From NCBI RefSeq assembly GCF_041146795.1, contig NC_135176.1, positions 27,227,786 to 27,291,785 on the forward strand: a stretch of 64,000 nucleotides of DNA. Direction: 5' to 3'. This document shows positions 12,867 through 24,780 of this stretch, in pieces. Both the position numbers and the translations under genes were made by a program. Position 1 is the stretch's first letter, and every line of letters begins with the position of its first letter. The notes beneath the pieces are model-generated. The model worked only from the letters and a program-made list of their open reading frames with translations, ran no database searches and was not told the DNA's origin. Source of the DNA: Maylandia zebra (taxonomy: Eukaryota; Chordata; Actinopteri; Cichliformes; Cichlidae).

Positions 12867-13142
12867 GGTAAACATCAGGCATGCCAGATTACTGGTTGTA
12901 TTTCATGGAGCTGAAAATGAGGCGTACATAAGATTTTAATCTAACAGCACTTTACTTTACTTAAGAGAAATCTGACTCACTTAAGAGGTAGTTACACTAA
13001 AGCTTATGATAGCAAGCTATTTAATTTCCTACTCAAAAGCTTCAGAGGAGCTTGCAAAAACAACAACTTGGACGGCACGTTTGGTGTGTGGTTTGATGGT
13101 CAATGACAAATTAAAGGGTAAACATCAGGCATGCCAGATTAC
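12867..13142. mobile_element. Short insertion flanked by a 26-bp direct repeat
   Basis: A perfect 26-bp direct repeat, starting GGTAAACATCAGGCATGCCA, lies at 12867-12892 and 13117-13142. Between the copies is about 224 bp that recurs with few differences at 16480-16720. This looks like an inserted short element and its long target-site duplication, which would fit target-primed retrotransposition. It has no coding capacity. The second copy contains an extra 14-bp stretch (ATAGCAAACATTAGC region) and lacks the long flanking repeat. Confidence 0.6.
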
Positions 13143-13172
13143 CAGCCGAGTCCTGATTACATCACCAAATTA

Positions 13173-14735
13173 CAGGGAGTGCAGAATTATTAGGCAAGTT
13201 GTATTTTTGAGGAATAATTTTATTATTGAACAACAACCATGTTCTCAATGAACCCAAAAAACTCATTAATATCAAAGCTGAATGTTTTTGGAAGTAGTTT
13301 CTAGTTTGTTTTTAGTTTTAGCTATTTTAGGGGGATATCTGTGTGTGCAGGTGACTATTACTGTGCATAATTATTAGGCAACTTAAAAAAAAACAAATAT
13401 ATACCCATTTCAATTATTTATTTTTACCAGTGAAACCAATGTAACATCTCCACATTCACAAATATACATTTCTGACATTCAAAAACAAAACAGAAACAAA
13501 TCAGCGACCAATGTAGCCACCTTTCTTTGCAAGGACACTCAAAAGCCTGCCATCCATGGATTCTGTCAGTGTTTTGATCTGTTCACCATCAACATTGCGT
13601 GCAGCAGCAACCACAGCCTCCCTGACACTGTTCAGAGAGGTGTACTTTTTTCCCTCCTTGTAAATCTCACATTTGATGATGGACCACAGGTTCTCAATGG
13701 GGTTCAGATCAGGTGAACAAGGAGGCCATGTCATTAGTTTTTCTTCTTTTATACCCTTTCTTGCCACCCACGCTGTGGAGTACTTGGACGTGTGTGATGG
13801 AGCATTGTCCTGCATGAAAATCATGTTTTTCTTGAAGGATGCAGACTTCTCCCTGTTCCACTGCTTGAAGAAGGTGTCTTCCAGAAACTGGCAGTAGGAC
13901 TGGGAGTTGAGCTTGACTCCATCCTCAACCCGAAAAGGCCCCACAAGCTCATCTTTGATGATACCAGCCCAAACCAGTACTCCACCTCCACCTTGCTGGC
14001 GTCTGAGTCGGACTGGAGCTCTCTGCCCTTTACCAATCCAGCCACGGGCCCATCCATCTGGCCCATCAAGACTCACTCTCATTTCATCAGTCCATAAAAC
14101 CTTAGAAAAACCAGTCTTGAGATATTTCTTGGCCCAGTCTTGACGTTTCAGCTTGTGTGTCTTGTTCAGTGGTGGTCGTCTTTCAGCCTTTCTTACCTTG
14201 GCCATGTCTCTGAGTATTGCACACCTTGTGCTTTTGGGCACTCCAGTGATGTTGCAGCTCTGAAATATGGCCAAACTGGTGGCAAGTGGCATCTTGGCAG
14301 CTGCACGCTTGACTTTTCTCAGTTCATGGGCAGTTATTTTGTGCCTTGGTTTTTCCACACGCTTCTTGCGACCCTGTTGACTATTTTGAATGAAACGCTT
14401 GATTGTTCGATGATCACGCTGCAGAAGCTTTGCAATTTTGAGACTGCTGCATCCCTCTGCAAGATATCTCACTATTTTTGACTTTTCTGAGCCTGTCAAG
14501 TCCTTCTTTTGACCCATTTTGCCAAAGGAAAGGACGTTGCCTAATAATTATGCACACCTGATATAGGGTGTTGATGTCATTAGACCACACCCCTTCTCAT
14601 TACAGAGATGCACATCACCTAATATGCTTAATTGGTAGTAGGCTTTCAAGCCTATACAGCTTGGAGTAAGACAACATGCATGAAGAGGATGATGTGGACA
14701 AAATACTCATTTGCCTAATAATTCTGCACTCCCTG
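13173..14735 (-). mobile_element. Complete Tc1-like DD37E transposon
   Basis: The element runs from CAGGGAGTGCAGAATTATTA to its inverted copy ending at 14735, with TA on both sides (13171-13172 and 14736-14737). A second motif, GTGCATAATTATTAGGCAAC, lies inside the left end (about 13361-13380), and its inverse lies inside the right end (about 14536-14555). Each terminus therefore carries two direct repeats, the IR/DR arrangement known from Sleeping Beauty-type fish elements. It encloses one intact 338-aa transposase frame. Length (1563 bp), TA duplication and the 37-residue D-to-E spacing fit the TRT/DD37E group of Tc1-like elements. The group name is from memory. Confidence 0.92.
13501..14517 (-). 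CDS. Tc1-like DD37E transposase, intact
   Basis: This 338-residue frame is uninterrupted. Residues 1-110 hold the paired helix-turn-helix DNA-binding region (a Gln/Lys/Arg-rich first helix set, then TAHELRKVKRAA and a second HTH near 85-108). The DDE catalytic core follows. WTDE gives D144, FMQDNAPSHTS gives D237, and SPDLNPIENLW gives E275. The spacing between the second Asp and the Glu is 37 residues, against 34 in classical Tc1. The GGGGVLVWAGI segment at about 176-186 is the glycine-rich box usual in the family. The enzyme would cut at the terminal repeats and reinsert at TA. The start is the only upstream Met in frame, MGQKKDLTG. All three catalytic residues and both ends are present, so activity is possible but untested. 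Confidence 0.93.
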   Translation of the reverse strand: MGQKKDLTGSEKSKIVRYLAEGCSSLKIAKLLQRDHRTIKRFIQNSQQGRKKRVEKPRHKITAHELRKVKRAAAKMPLATSLAIFQSCNITGVPKSTRCAILRDMAKVRKAERRPPLNKTHKLKRQDWAKKYLKTGFSKVLWTDEMRVSLDGPDGWARGWIGKGQRAPVRLRRQQGGGGVLVWAGIIKDELVGPFRVEDGVKLNSQSYCQFLEDTFFKQWNREKSASFKKNMIFMQDNAPSHTSKYSTAWVARKGIKEEKLMTWPPCSPDLNPIENLWSIIKCEIYKEGKKYTSLNSVREAVVAAARNVDGEQIKTLTESMDGRLLSVLAKKGGYIGR

Positions 14736-14737
14736 TA

Positions 14738-16479
14738 TTTCTAAATAAATTAAACTAGTTATTTCACATTCCATAATAGCATTAAAAAAATTAAATCTAG
14801 TTTATGGGAGAAAAATCTATTTTGTCAATAGCCATCACAAACGTCGTGCCATCTTGGGTTTTCTAATGGTCTTTATCACAAAAGCAGTCATAACACAGTT
14901 TACATACAAATTTTGGTACTTGTATCCACCTGTGAGCAATTTCCCAGTAATGTTATGAGTTATCTGCTGCACCACACGGATGGCTCCAGCTTGTGTGTCT
15001 CTCTAAATGTATGAGATGAAGTAAAGTTTGAACCTATGAGTCCTTGTTAGGTTTATTTTTGAAAACAAGAGAGTGAGCTAAATTGGGGGAAAAATCAGTT
15101 TTGAATGTTTGGACGTAAAATTTATGGAAATTGTTTTCTCTAAAAGCCAAACATGTCAAACTGCTGGTGGCATTAGTGGATTCACCCCGTGGGCAATGCA
15201 AAACTGGCAATCTATCCAATAGTTGTTGACATATTTCAGCCTGGACCAACCAACAGACAGAGTGGGGAAAAACTGGCGCCACTATTTTCAGAGCCAAGAT
15301 TGTTGTATGGCTGAAAGTACGCAGATGCTTTGTATTCATACTGGCTATTACTGTATGTCAATAAATCATTAAAGATTATTTTCCCTGCCCGTGTTTGTCA
15401 CTGAACAATTACTAAACCCTTAGTTCTTTACCAAATAAAACCTACTTTAATACTTTGAGTGCGGTGGTATTTGTCACTTCTAAATTCACAATATATGGGG
15501 TAGTTACAGTTTGTACAGTCTGTATACCTGCATCATAAATCCTTTAAATCCATTTAAGTCTTTTAGATAAAACTATGCACCTATTATCAGATTTGCTGTC
15601 ATTTATCATGCTTTAATTTATTTAAGATTCTCACAACTTACAGTGTGCATATAATTTGCATCTCATTTGTCAGCACACATTTTTCTCCATTGAGCATGTA
15701 AACAGCCCTTGGACTTAGCTGCCACCTTTTCAATTACTAAGCCAGTTCATTTGTGGGGTATGCTGTTGAAGGATTTATCAGCAAAACACACATTGAAACT
15801 CCTGAACAAAGAGCCTTTTCAAACATTTTTCTTAAAGGTTTGCTACTTTGTCCACCCTTTGCCATTTCTGGAACCTTCGCCACCTCATCCTTCCATTGTT
15901 TGGATGTTGATTTGACCTCTTCTTACCTCTATTTCGTTTTGATGAAAGTAACGAGCGAGATGTCAAGGAGGAGGAAAGGAACATTTCATTTTAGAAAAAA
16001 AAAAAGAGTGCCCTTTAAGTTGTGGCCTGAGGAAGTTCTTTCAGTGTGAAGGGCATCACTGCTGCACTTCCTCCTAACCCAGGGTCATTGTGAGAAATCG
16101 CACAAAGCCGGTCCTTCAAACAATTTCCGTACTGTATATGCCGCTTTTGTCAAAGACCATGCTTCCACTTTCACTGAGAAAAATAATCGAAGCTTCCAAC
16201 TCAGGAACAGCAAACTGTATGTGTTACTCAAAGCAGTCGCCGTATTCAGATGTCGCTGGCTACAATGTTTGGAGTGAGTAATGTGTTCTTTTTACGTGCT
16301 CACAAATTCTAAAACGTAATTTAGAAATGACAGCATAGGTCATTTTTTCCTCCCAACTGGATTAACATAATGCTGACTAGTGTGGCATTGTGTCAATAAC
16401 GAATGTCCTCTTACGCCGTAACTCATGTGGAGTCGGTGTGAGATTCTCCAGCAGATTATTTTGCATTAATGTATTTGAC
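14738..16479. other. Gene-free stretch
   Basis: No known protein or transposon is recognisable. Short frames near 15.0-15.3 and 15.7-16.3 kb lack splice borders and protein character. Confidence 0.4.
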
Positions 16480-16720
16480 TGGTTGTATTTCATGGAGCTG
16501 AAAACGAGGCGTAAATAAGATTTTAATCTAACAACACTTTACTTTAGTTAACAGAAATCTAACTCACTTAAGAGGTAGTTACACTATAGCAAACATTAGC
16601 TAAAGCTTATGATAGCAAGCTATTTAATTTCCTACTCAAAAGTTTCAGAGGAGCTTGCAAAAACAACAACTTGGATAGCACGTTTGGTGTGTGGTTTGAT
16701 GGTTAGTGACAAATTAAAGG
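16480..16720. repeat. Second copy of the 12.9-kb short element
   Basis: The segment matches 12893-13116 in the same orientation, from TGGTTGTATTTCATGGAGCT to CAAATTAAAGG, with scattered substitutions and one 14-bp length difference near 16585. No long direct repeat flanks it; TTAAT on both sides may be chance. Two copies 3.6 kb apart suggest either a small dispersed family or a local duplication interrupted by the Tc1-like insertion. Confidence 0.7.
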
Positions 16721-17044
16721 TTAATATCTTATAAATGCAGCCTGTTGCAGGTTTGGTCAACTGTTTTACACACTCTAGATGCACAATTAGAAGGCTGTTG
16801 GATGCAGTAACTGCAGGTCAATGACAGAGCAGCGATATATGCAGACATGGAGCAGGAAAAGAAAAGAGACAAAGTTAATGACATGCAACAGCGTGGTATT
16901 GAAAAGTAGAGCACTTTCACCACTTAGTCACAAAGTAGAGAACTGCACTGTTTTCAGTCTGATTTTACATCTTGCTTGTTTATATCTCCCTGGCTAGTGG
17001 TGGGTGGCTGGATACAATCTTAGAACCAACAGTTAATTTAATAA

Positions 17045-17400
17045 AGGGATGATGTCATGGAAAGGGACTCAAATGCAGACTGAGTCATACTTGATAAACA
17101 AAAACAACAAACCTTTTATTAAGGTGGAGAAAGAAATCCAAAAGGCAGCAAATAACAACAAGTCCGTGAAGCCAAAAGGAAGGGAAAACAGGAAGACATT
17201 ATGACTCGACAACAACAGATGCAAACTGAGGCTTTAAATACACACAGGAGTTAATCAGGAAATGCAAACATAAGACCAAGAAAACACAGATTAAACTAAT
17301 TAAGATAAATTAAAGGACAAAGGAAGTAAGACAGTGACCAAAGGTCTTTATGACTTAGGGTCTGTCTTTAGGGTGCAGGAGGCAGATATCCTATTTTTAA
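17045..17400 (-). repeat. Dispersed retroelement-like repeat, copy 2
   Basis: Contains AAAGGGACTCAAATGCAGAC and GGCTTTAAATACACACAGGA, which are inverted matches to words at the end of the 12.25-12.76 kb repeat. The sequence is A-rich and has no coding frame. Confidence 0.45.
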
Positions 17401-19917
17401 CCCGCATGCTTTTTATGGTCTAATAATAACCACAGATGGATGTCAGATCATAAAGCCAGGTTGTTAGAGATTTTATAAATGCATTTTACATCTGTCACCA
17501 TGACACACATTTGGGAAAACAGCTTAGTAATACATGCCATTTCTAGGACAACAGCTATTATCAACCCAAATATTCTTTGGAACGAGATGAAATGGCCTTT
17601 ACTCTTCACTGCACAGCATTATCCTCAGTATGAAACAAATTCCGTTTCTGACCCATCTCCTGTATTACAGCCTTTAATGACAGCATTGTGCTCATTTCAT
17701 TAAATTTTTGGACATAGTCTCATCCGAGCAACTGGTGTTTGGCTCATGTTGCCACAGCAATATACCATCAATTCATACCAAGAGCAGACATGTAGTGAGT
17801 GAATGATTCATTATCAGATGTGTTCTCATTTGGTATCTGCTTCTAGCTCACTATCACAGCCAGAAACACTAATTCCACAGATGATGGTGCAGCACTCAAA
17901 GCCCAGCAGTACAACAACAGGGTGTCGGGGTTGCAAGCTCTACAAACATTGGCTTCTTTCTACCAGCAGAACACACACATGGAAAGACACACACCCCTCC
18001 ACCATCATTGCCGCCGCTGCCTCCAGCATGTGCTATTTTGCCAACTGCAACCCTGGGCAAGATAATAAGATGGCTAGCAGACATTTTGTCAATATTTCTG
18101 TCTTGGCTCAGAGTGTGCCTGGCCCACTGCTTACTGATAGATGTGTTGACTATTTTTTGTATTTTGTATTTATTTTTTTATTTTTTTTCACTGTAGCTCT
18201 GCCCTGGTTTGCTGGACTGCGAGAGAGCAAGTCAAGGCAAGTGCACAGGGAGGAGAGAAGTGCTCGCTAATGCAAAGCAGTTCATTAAAATCAGGCACAA
18301 AGCATCTATCAGGGGGGAGGGATGCTGCTAATCAGTGCCTGTGGTTAGTCCAGCAATATGAAAAAAGGAGACAGTACACTTCTCAGCTGTGCTGTCTGGG
18401 GAGCAGCAGAGTTGGTTGATGCTAAGGAGCCGTGCAGATGATTGATTTTCCAGAAGGATGCTTTGAGACACTGTTCTTGGTCTGGCATCTGATTAACATA
18501 CACGGCATTATTCATGTCATGAATATACAAGGAGGCAAGGAACAAATAAATACTGACATGCATCCAGGACCTGATAAATATTAAATGGAGCACACATGGC
18601 TTCAGATTTTACCATTTCATAATTTGAACATTCATGCTGTGAGGCCTCTAGCCAAGGTCTAATCTCGGGTTTGAACAGGTTGAGCAGCCAAGTGAGGAGA
18701 CCAAGAAACGTCTTCACAAACATAATATATTTTTGCTGTGGTTCGGTGTCATGAATTCAGTTTCTGGTTAAAAGTTTGTTGTTGATCCAGAAACTTCAAT
18801 AAGTAACACCATAAAACAGCCTCTTATTTGTTTCCATGTGGGTTTAATACAAAAAATCTTCATAATGATTAAGTAGTTAAATAGACTGATATGTGCAGCT
18901 GTGCTTCACATACTCCACAAAACAAAGCTTAAATTTAAATGAACTCTACGAGGCAGTCCTATACATGTAGGCTACACAACAAATTAAAGGAAAAACAAGC
19001 TACTTTAAATCACATCATGAATTGGTGAGCATGATTACAAACACATTTGCACAGTATTTGACCTGCACAGCCCCATTTGCCCCAAAGTCAGCCTCCTCCT
19101 CAATCATGCTAGCAATAGCAGTTCTCGCAGCCAAATATATCAGTAGAATTCAGGTGAGGGAGCATAGTTATGTCTAAGGAGTTTTCTGGACCCCCAAAGT
19201 CTCCAGTAATGCAAATGAATTGCTAGGTAAGTATTAAAACACACTGTACTCTGTGAAGGCATTTAGAAAAATAATGAGGCAGTTTGTGTTATCAAATTTG
19301 ACCTATTTTTTTTTTTAACTGATTTTTTTTTTTTTTAAATTACGGTTAACATAAATGGCTAAGAGTTTTACTTCTGAGTTTAATCTTAGCTAACTGTCAC
19401 AAACTTTGGTAAAACAGTAGCCATTATCAATGCACTGTACTGCAATGCACAAAAAATTAAGAAAAACAACAACAAAGAACAACAAAACAATTTAACAGCT
19501 AAATAAACTAACATAAGCAATAGTATTTGTGTGAATGATTTCAAAAAACAAAAATATTTTATTACCCATGCAAAGCTAGCTGTAAAGCTAACGTAAGCTA
19601 TCTGTTAGCAACTATCGTCTTTGATAGCTAGCTTAGTTAGCAATGATTCTTTCATTGCTAACTAATTCTTTCATTGCACTGATTAGATAGATGCTTTGTG
19701 CCTGAGCCAAAACATGTATGTATATTCTAGATATCTGTAGTATTATTAGAATCATATTATTACACCACATTTACCTCTCCTCCACTTCTTTGAAGTGTCT
19801 CCCAGTCTCAGCGCACTTGTTAGCATGTTTTGGTTTGTGCAACTGGTCCGTCGGGTTATTGTCTCCCCAGAAACATTTTCATTGTGTTTTTTCCTATTTC
19901 CGTTGTGTTTTGTGTGC
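17401..19917. other. Gene-free stretch
   Basis: No exon is recognisable. The frame at 17803-18270 has no similarity I know and no supporting signals. The part from about 18.25 to 18.72 kb is mixed-composition, non-repetitive sequence with TAAT and TTGATT cores and could be regulatory (weak inference). Confidence 0.4.
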
Positions 19918-20071
19918 TTTTGCAGCGTTTTTCTTTTTGCAGCGTTTTTCTTTTTGCAGCATTTTTCTTTTTTTAGGTGTTTTTATTTTGCAGCGTTTTT
20001 CTTTTTGCAGCATTTTTCTTTTTTGCAGGTGTTTTTCTGTTTGCGGTGTTTTTCTTTTTGCAGGTGTTTTC
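19918..20071. repeat. 17-bp minisatellite, about 9 units
   Basis: About nine tandem copies of a unit close to GCAGCGTTTTTCTTTTT, with GCAG-type cores at about 19922, 19939, 19956, 19990, 20007 and 20025, and weaker ones beyond. Units vary by GCAGC/GCAGG/GCGG. Every unit is a pyrimidine tract followed by (N)CAG, so the plus strand shows a row of 3'-splice-site-like motifs. Frames across it code Phe/Leu/Cys repeats only. Confidence 0.85.
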
Positions 20072-20074
20072 TGA

Positions 20075-22426
20075 AGTTGCAGTCCGTTTGGCCTCTCAGT
20101 GCCACCGTACAAAAGTCACAAAAGGCTGTACAATAAATTTACTGATAGGAAATAAATATAAAAAAACAATAAAAATAAATAATATCAAATATAACAAATG
20201 AGTGTCAATACAAAGCCTGATGAAGCCGAAAAGTTCCTGTTTTTTTTTTTTTTTAAAGACCTCACAAGGTCAGCTAAATGGAGCTTTGGCCGTAAACTGT
20301 TCCAGTGATCCCTGCGCTTGTGATGCTTGTATACCACACAGGGGTACTGAAGTGTTCTCCTTTTTTTTCAAGCCATCAGAACTGAAACAAACAAATTCCT
20401 GCAAGATTGGGAGTCTACAGGTACACTAGCTTTGTCAGGTTGCTAAAGTTCATAAAAATAATATTCATCAACCATGGTACATTTTCATGATAACGTTTGT
20501 TAATTAGTGTTAAACCCAATATACCGCTTCATTTAGTATTTGGCAGACATATTTTTAGAAAATACCAAGTTAATAAGAGTTCTATTTTTCTTTCAAGCAC
20601 ATTAAATGATCAAACTTAAACAATAAAAACTTTCACAAACTCATTAAAACTCAAGTGCACTTTGTAATGTAACGGAAAGCAGGGGGAAAAATGGAAACAA
20701 CAAAATGGTACGAAGAGTGACAACTGTTTATTCTTACTGTTTAAATATTGCTTCTTTTGCACAAACAGGCACAAACCACACACACGGAGCCCACTGGCAG
20801 ATGATCCAGCCGTGCCTGTGACAGTGATTCAGATAACAATTTCACGTTCATTAAATGTGTTTCTTGAAATCGCCCTCTTTTTTTGGCATCCTCCCACTCA
20901 AGACTCCGGTAAGGTTGAGAAAATGACAGGAAATACAAATGAGATGCCACCAAGTTGTTACAGTTGAAAAAGAGTTCATTTAGAGAAAATTTGTATCACT
21001 TTCTCTTATCACGAGTAATTAAGGAGATATTGACTACAGCATTACCATGTAATTTTAAGTCTATTTGCGCACTCTTAGATTAAGCCACTGTTAAAGTATT
21101 GAGTTATATCAGGATCTATCAAAAGGTATTTGCAAATGGCATATTTACTTATATAAGATAAGCAGAGACGCTCAGCTTTCTTTCTATTGCCCAGATTTTT
21201 CCTTTACTTCCTCTCTGATAATTACTATGAGAAGGGTGTGATTTGGAGAGATATAACCAGTATGTAATCTGTAGAAATAATTGATGCTGTCTTTAACTTT
21301 TGATGAGGGTTGTGTCCCAAAACTGTGCTTCAATTAAAATATCTCTATCAAAAAGTTGGGAAACAAATTTTTTAGAGGATGAAGTTAAACACTACAAACA
21401 AATAACAAAAAGCTTGAATAATTAAATGTATTATATTATGATATTTATGGTAATTGAGCCTGTGTGTGTGTGTCATATATAGTGTGTATTAAACAGGCTT
21501 GTTGGTAAATAGACTATCCACAAGGAGGAAATTTACATTTAAGGTTTGTTGAAAAGTAAAGCAAAGTTGGATCAGCTTTTAACTGAGCAGGGTCGAAGTG
21601 CATTTAAAAACAAAAAACTTCTCAGAAAGCTGTATTTAACACAAGAATCCTCCTCGGAATGCAACTCTAGACAGGAACTGAAAGTAAAGTATTTGCCGCA
21701 CTTGCCTAGGTATCTTGTGTATGCATCACAGAGGTTATTAGCCCAAAGTCTGGGGTTGTTGCCTTTGAATCATTAAGGAAAGGGTGAGTGTTTGAAGCTC
21801 CTTGATATAATGATCCTTGGCAACTCTGAGAGTTCAAAGTAAATTGGCAAGGGTAAAAAAGGCTTTTCTGCCACTGAACAAAATAGAGAAATCAGCCAGC
21901 TATGTTTAATAGAATTTTCATCAGTGCTCAACCAGTCTCTCAAATGGGTTATCTAAGATAATGGCTGCATGGGTTCATTACCTCCTTGTCAAATTAAATT
22001 TCTTTTTCTCCTCCAGGCAGATTGGATAGTGATTACAGATCTAACCAAAATACGGCTCTAACTTTCACGCTGTAAAGCTGGGAAAGGGCCGCCATGACAG
22101 CAAAATTAGTCTGTTTCATCCCAACCCTTTGTTGTAAACTGACCAGACCGCATCACAGAAAGAATTGGTTTCTGATGCTGCACCACTGTGGATTGTCTTT
22201 GTTTGCCTTCTTTCTTTCCTTCTTTCTGACTCTTGTACCTCTTGATTGAAATGTCTTTTGTGAAAATGAGATGATGCATGCCACAACAAGCAGTATTTAC
22301 TTCAACAAAACAATCAAAGGAATCATCTCACTTGGTTTTAATCATTGTTCTTGTCGTGATTTGATCAAGTAAATGAAAGTAAATGGCGTGATTTTATATT
22401 CTGCTAAAAATACCAACCGTTCCTTA
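20075..22426. other. Gene-free stretch
   Basis: AT-rich sequence with homopolymer runs near 20240-20255. Nothing recognisable as coding or as a transposon. Mixed-composition DNA around 21.85-22.15 kb might be conserved noncoding sequence, but this cannot be judged from one genome. Confidence 0.4.
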
Positions 22427-22735
22427 TCAGAGTCCAGGTGGCAGGGCCAGCAGTCTGAGCAAAGATGCCCAGATGTACTTTTCCCCAGCCGACTCACCCA
22501 GCTCTTCTGGGGACACGGAGGCATTTCCAAGCCAGGTGAGATACATAATTTCCAGTGTGTCATTGCACTGCCTTGGGGCCTCATCCCAGCGGGACGTCCA
22601 AAACACTTCGCAGGTGTCCTGGTCAAATGTCCGAACCACCTTGAGGAGTAGCAGCTCTATTCTGAGACCCTCTCAAATGACCGAGCTCCTCACCTTATCT
22701 CTGAGGCTGAGCCCAGACACCCTTCAGAGGAAAAA
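22427..22735 (-). repeat. LINE polyprotein C-terminal fragment, decayed
   Basis: Minus-strand translation gives pieces such as LRDKVRSSVI, IELLLLKVVR, EVFWTSRWDEAPRQ and GEKYIWASLLRLL. These match the usual C-terminal part of a widespread fish non-LTR retrotransposon (typical forms LRDRVRSSV, RRPRGRPR, GEREVWASLLRLL). Stops and frame changes show it is dead. Clade assignment needs a search. Confidence 0.6.
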
Positions 22736-22763
22736 CTTGCAAACCAAAGACGGAAAACATACG

Positions 22764-22880
22764 CCTTCAAAGTAAAAGTTTTGCCTTTTGAAATATGTTG
22801 GCAATACAACACATTTCAAAAGGCACAACTTTGTGAGTTGTACCAACTTAAAGTTGTGCCTTTTGAACCTTCAAAGTAAA
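22764..22880. repeat. Hairpin with repeated arms
   Basis: Arms at 22775-22800 and 22807-22832 are inverted copies over 26 bp with two mismatches and a 6-nt loop. The arm core recurs again directly at about 22849-22867 (AAAGTTGTGCCTTTTGAA). CCTTCAAAGTAAA opens and closes the block (22764-22776 and 22868-22880). It could be a tiny palindromic element or a chance-folding repeat. No coding role is visible. Confidence 0.65.
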
Positions 22881-22899
22881 CTTTACTTTGAATGCATCT

Positions 22900-24780
22900 G
22901 GTTCCGATTTGCGTTGCACTTTTCATCTGGCGAATAGTTTGCAGCCAGGTCAGCAGCTGCCGTGCAAATGGCAACAACTTGTGACAACCAAAGCAATCTC
23001 AAGAGGTCTTAGGTACAGCGCCATGTACCTTTATGATCAGTTTCATGCTAGCAATGCAAGCGCCAGAAATCAGCAGGAATTCTTTTTTTTTTTTTTTGAT
23101 CGCTAGGCCTGCTAAGTTTGCTAGCTTAGTAAACAATAGGTTTCTCAGTTAGTGAACTTTCCCACACATCAAACTTGTCTAAAACTGTTTCTTTTAAAAA
23201 GGACTAAAGGAACAAACATGACAGATACAGTAGAGAGTCCTTGCTAAGGTCCCACCTGACAAGCAGCTAGCAGCAGCTAAGCCATAGAGACCAAAACTTT
23301 TACTATTAGGCTGTAAACATGTTTACTTCTGCTATAAAGTTGGCCAATTTCAAGTTAAAGGAAACTGAAGAATTCTCAAAGAGCTGATTGGAGAGCAGTA
23401 AATAGTGTTCAACTAGCAAAGTCAATTTTAAATATAATGCACTAAATCAAACATTTGCTTTAAATGACTAGGAAGATTCATTACATCACAAACATTTGTT
23501 TAACTACATAAATGTGCAGGATTTTTTTTGTTTACCTATTTCCTGTTTAGCTTTTGAGGACATACAGTCTATGGTAGAGATATGTGAGTAAAAATAACTG
23601 GAATATAAATGTTCTCTCAGGTGCTTTTAATTTCCATTTCAGTTAGTATTTGTTGGCAGCACCTATTTCAAATAAATGAAAAGTCCAAGGCTTCCTTTCC
23701 CATCTAAAGGAATGGTAACACTTTTCATTTAATTTGCTCGTCCGAATTGGAGTGAAAACAAATACCAACGTGTTTGGTTGTGAACTGGCCTTCACTGTTA
23801 GAAGAGTACAGAGGAGAGCGAGCAAAGCAACTTAAAAGCTTGAGAGAACCCCCTTCAAAAAGCACCTTCCTTTACCCCTCCGTGAGGAAGAATTACATCA
23901 GACTGTACCTCTCAGGATGTGCAGGATCTACAAATAGATAGCTTCAAAGAGATGAAAGCGCTACCTGTGTGATGAGTGAACTTAAATCATCAAAGTGGAA
24001 TGGGTGGAGCATGCTGTGTCTTGAAAGGTAATTTGCATTTAAATATGTTTTAAGGCGTTTAATTCAGTGGTCTGTGAATATTTTCAGGCAACCGTTCTCA
24101 TCACTGGAAAAACTCAATCACTGAAGAGTTCACTAATGATAATAATCTACAGCATGCTGAAAAATGCTTAGAAAGGCTTATAGCGCTTTCGCACAGGCTC
24201 ATTGTATTCATGGTGTTGAATATATGAAAATGTGCAGATTTAACAAGTAAATTTTTCACTTTCATTTATACAGTAATTACAGATGCTTATGAATATGACA
24301 TGTTCTTTCCTTTGTTCTTATTTTTATTTTAAGGCTCTGAAATGTAAGAAACCTCAATCAGTTTACCGTTTCTGAAAAGGGAACAAGGCAAAGTTCACTT
24401 TTGATTGCCAGTCACCTAGCAACAGTGATCTCACAACTTAAACCAACTGAATAGAAAGCGTATCATGCTCTTGACCTCTCATGTTGAAAACACAACCTCA
24501 CAAGTTTCACCTGAAAGCAGCCTTCGTCATCTATGGACCAGGGTTCATGAAGTGATATTAGCGGGGGGAAAAAAAGCTTGAATACACTGATTTATTGCTA
24601 TTTAAAAGTGGGTTTCAATTTAGTAGGATATCTTGTGTTTTTCTTTACAGTGGTGCTGTTTTAATACCTTTAATAGTAAGAATAGAGTTCATTACCTTCT
24701 TAAAAAGAAAAACCACGTGGTTGCGCAAAGAGATTGTAGATGAAAACCCCTCATGCTACTAAATAAAAAAATAAAACATT
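22900..24780. other. Gene-free stretch
   Basis: No exon or known transposon is recognised between the hairpin block and the broken 3' edge of the gypsy element. I find no second LTR here. Confidence 0.45.

Noticed and set aside
13821-14143. Additional frames inside the transposon on both strands
   Set aside because: Alternative frames of the transposase gene; the DDE motifs lie only in the 338-aa frame.
17803-18270. Plus-strand frame of 155 codons
   Set aside because: Low-complexity ends (Phe/Leu run near 18170-18190), no homology signal, no splice context.
19718-20136. Overlapping Phe/Leu/Cys-rich frames of 113-118 codons
   Set aside because: They are translations of the 17-bp minisatellite.
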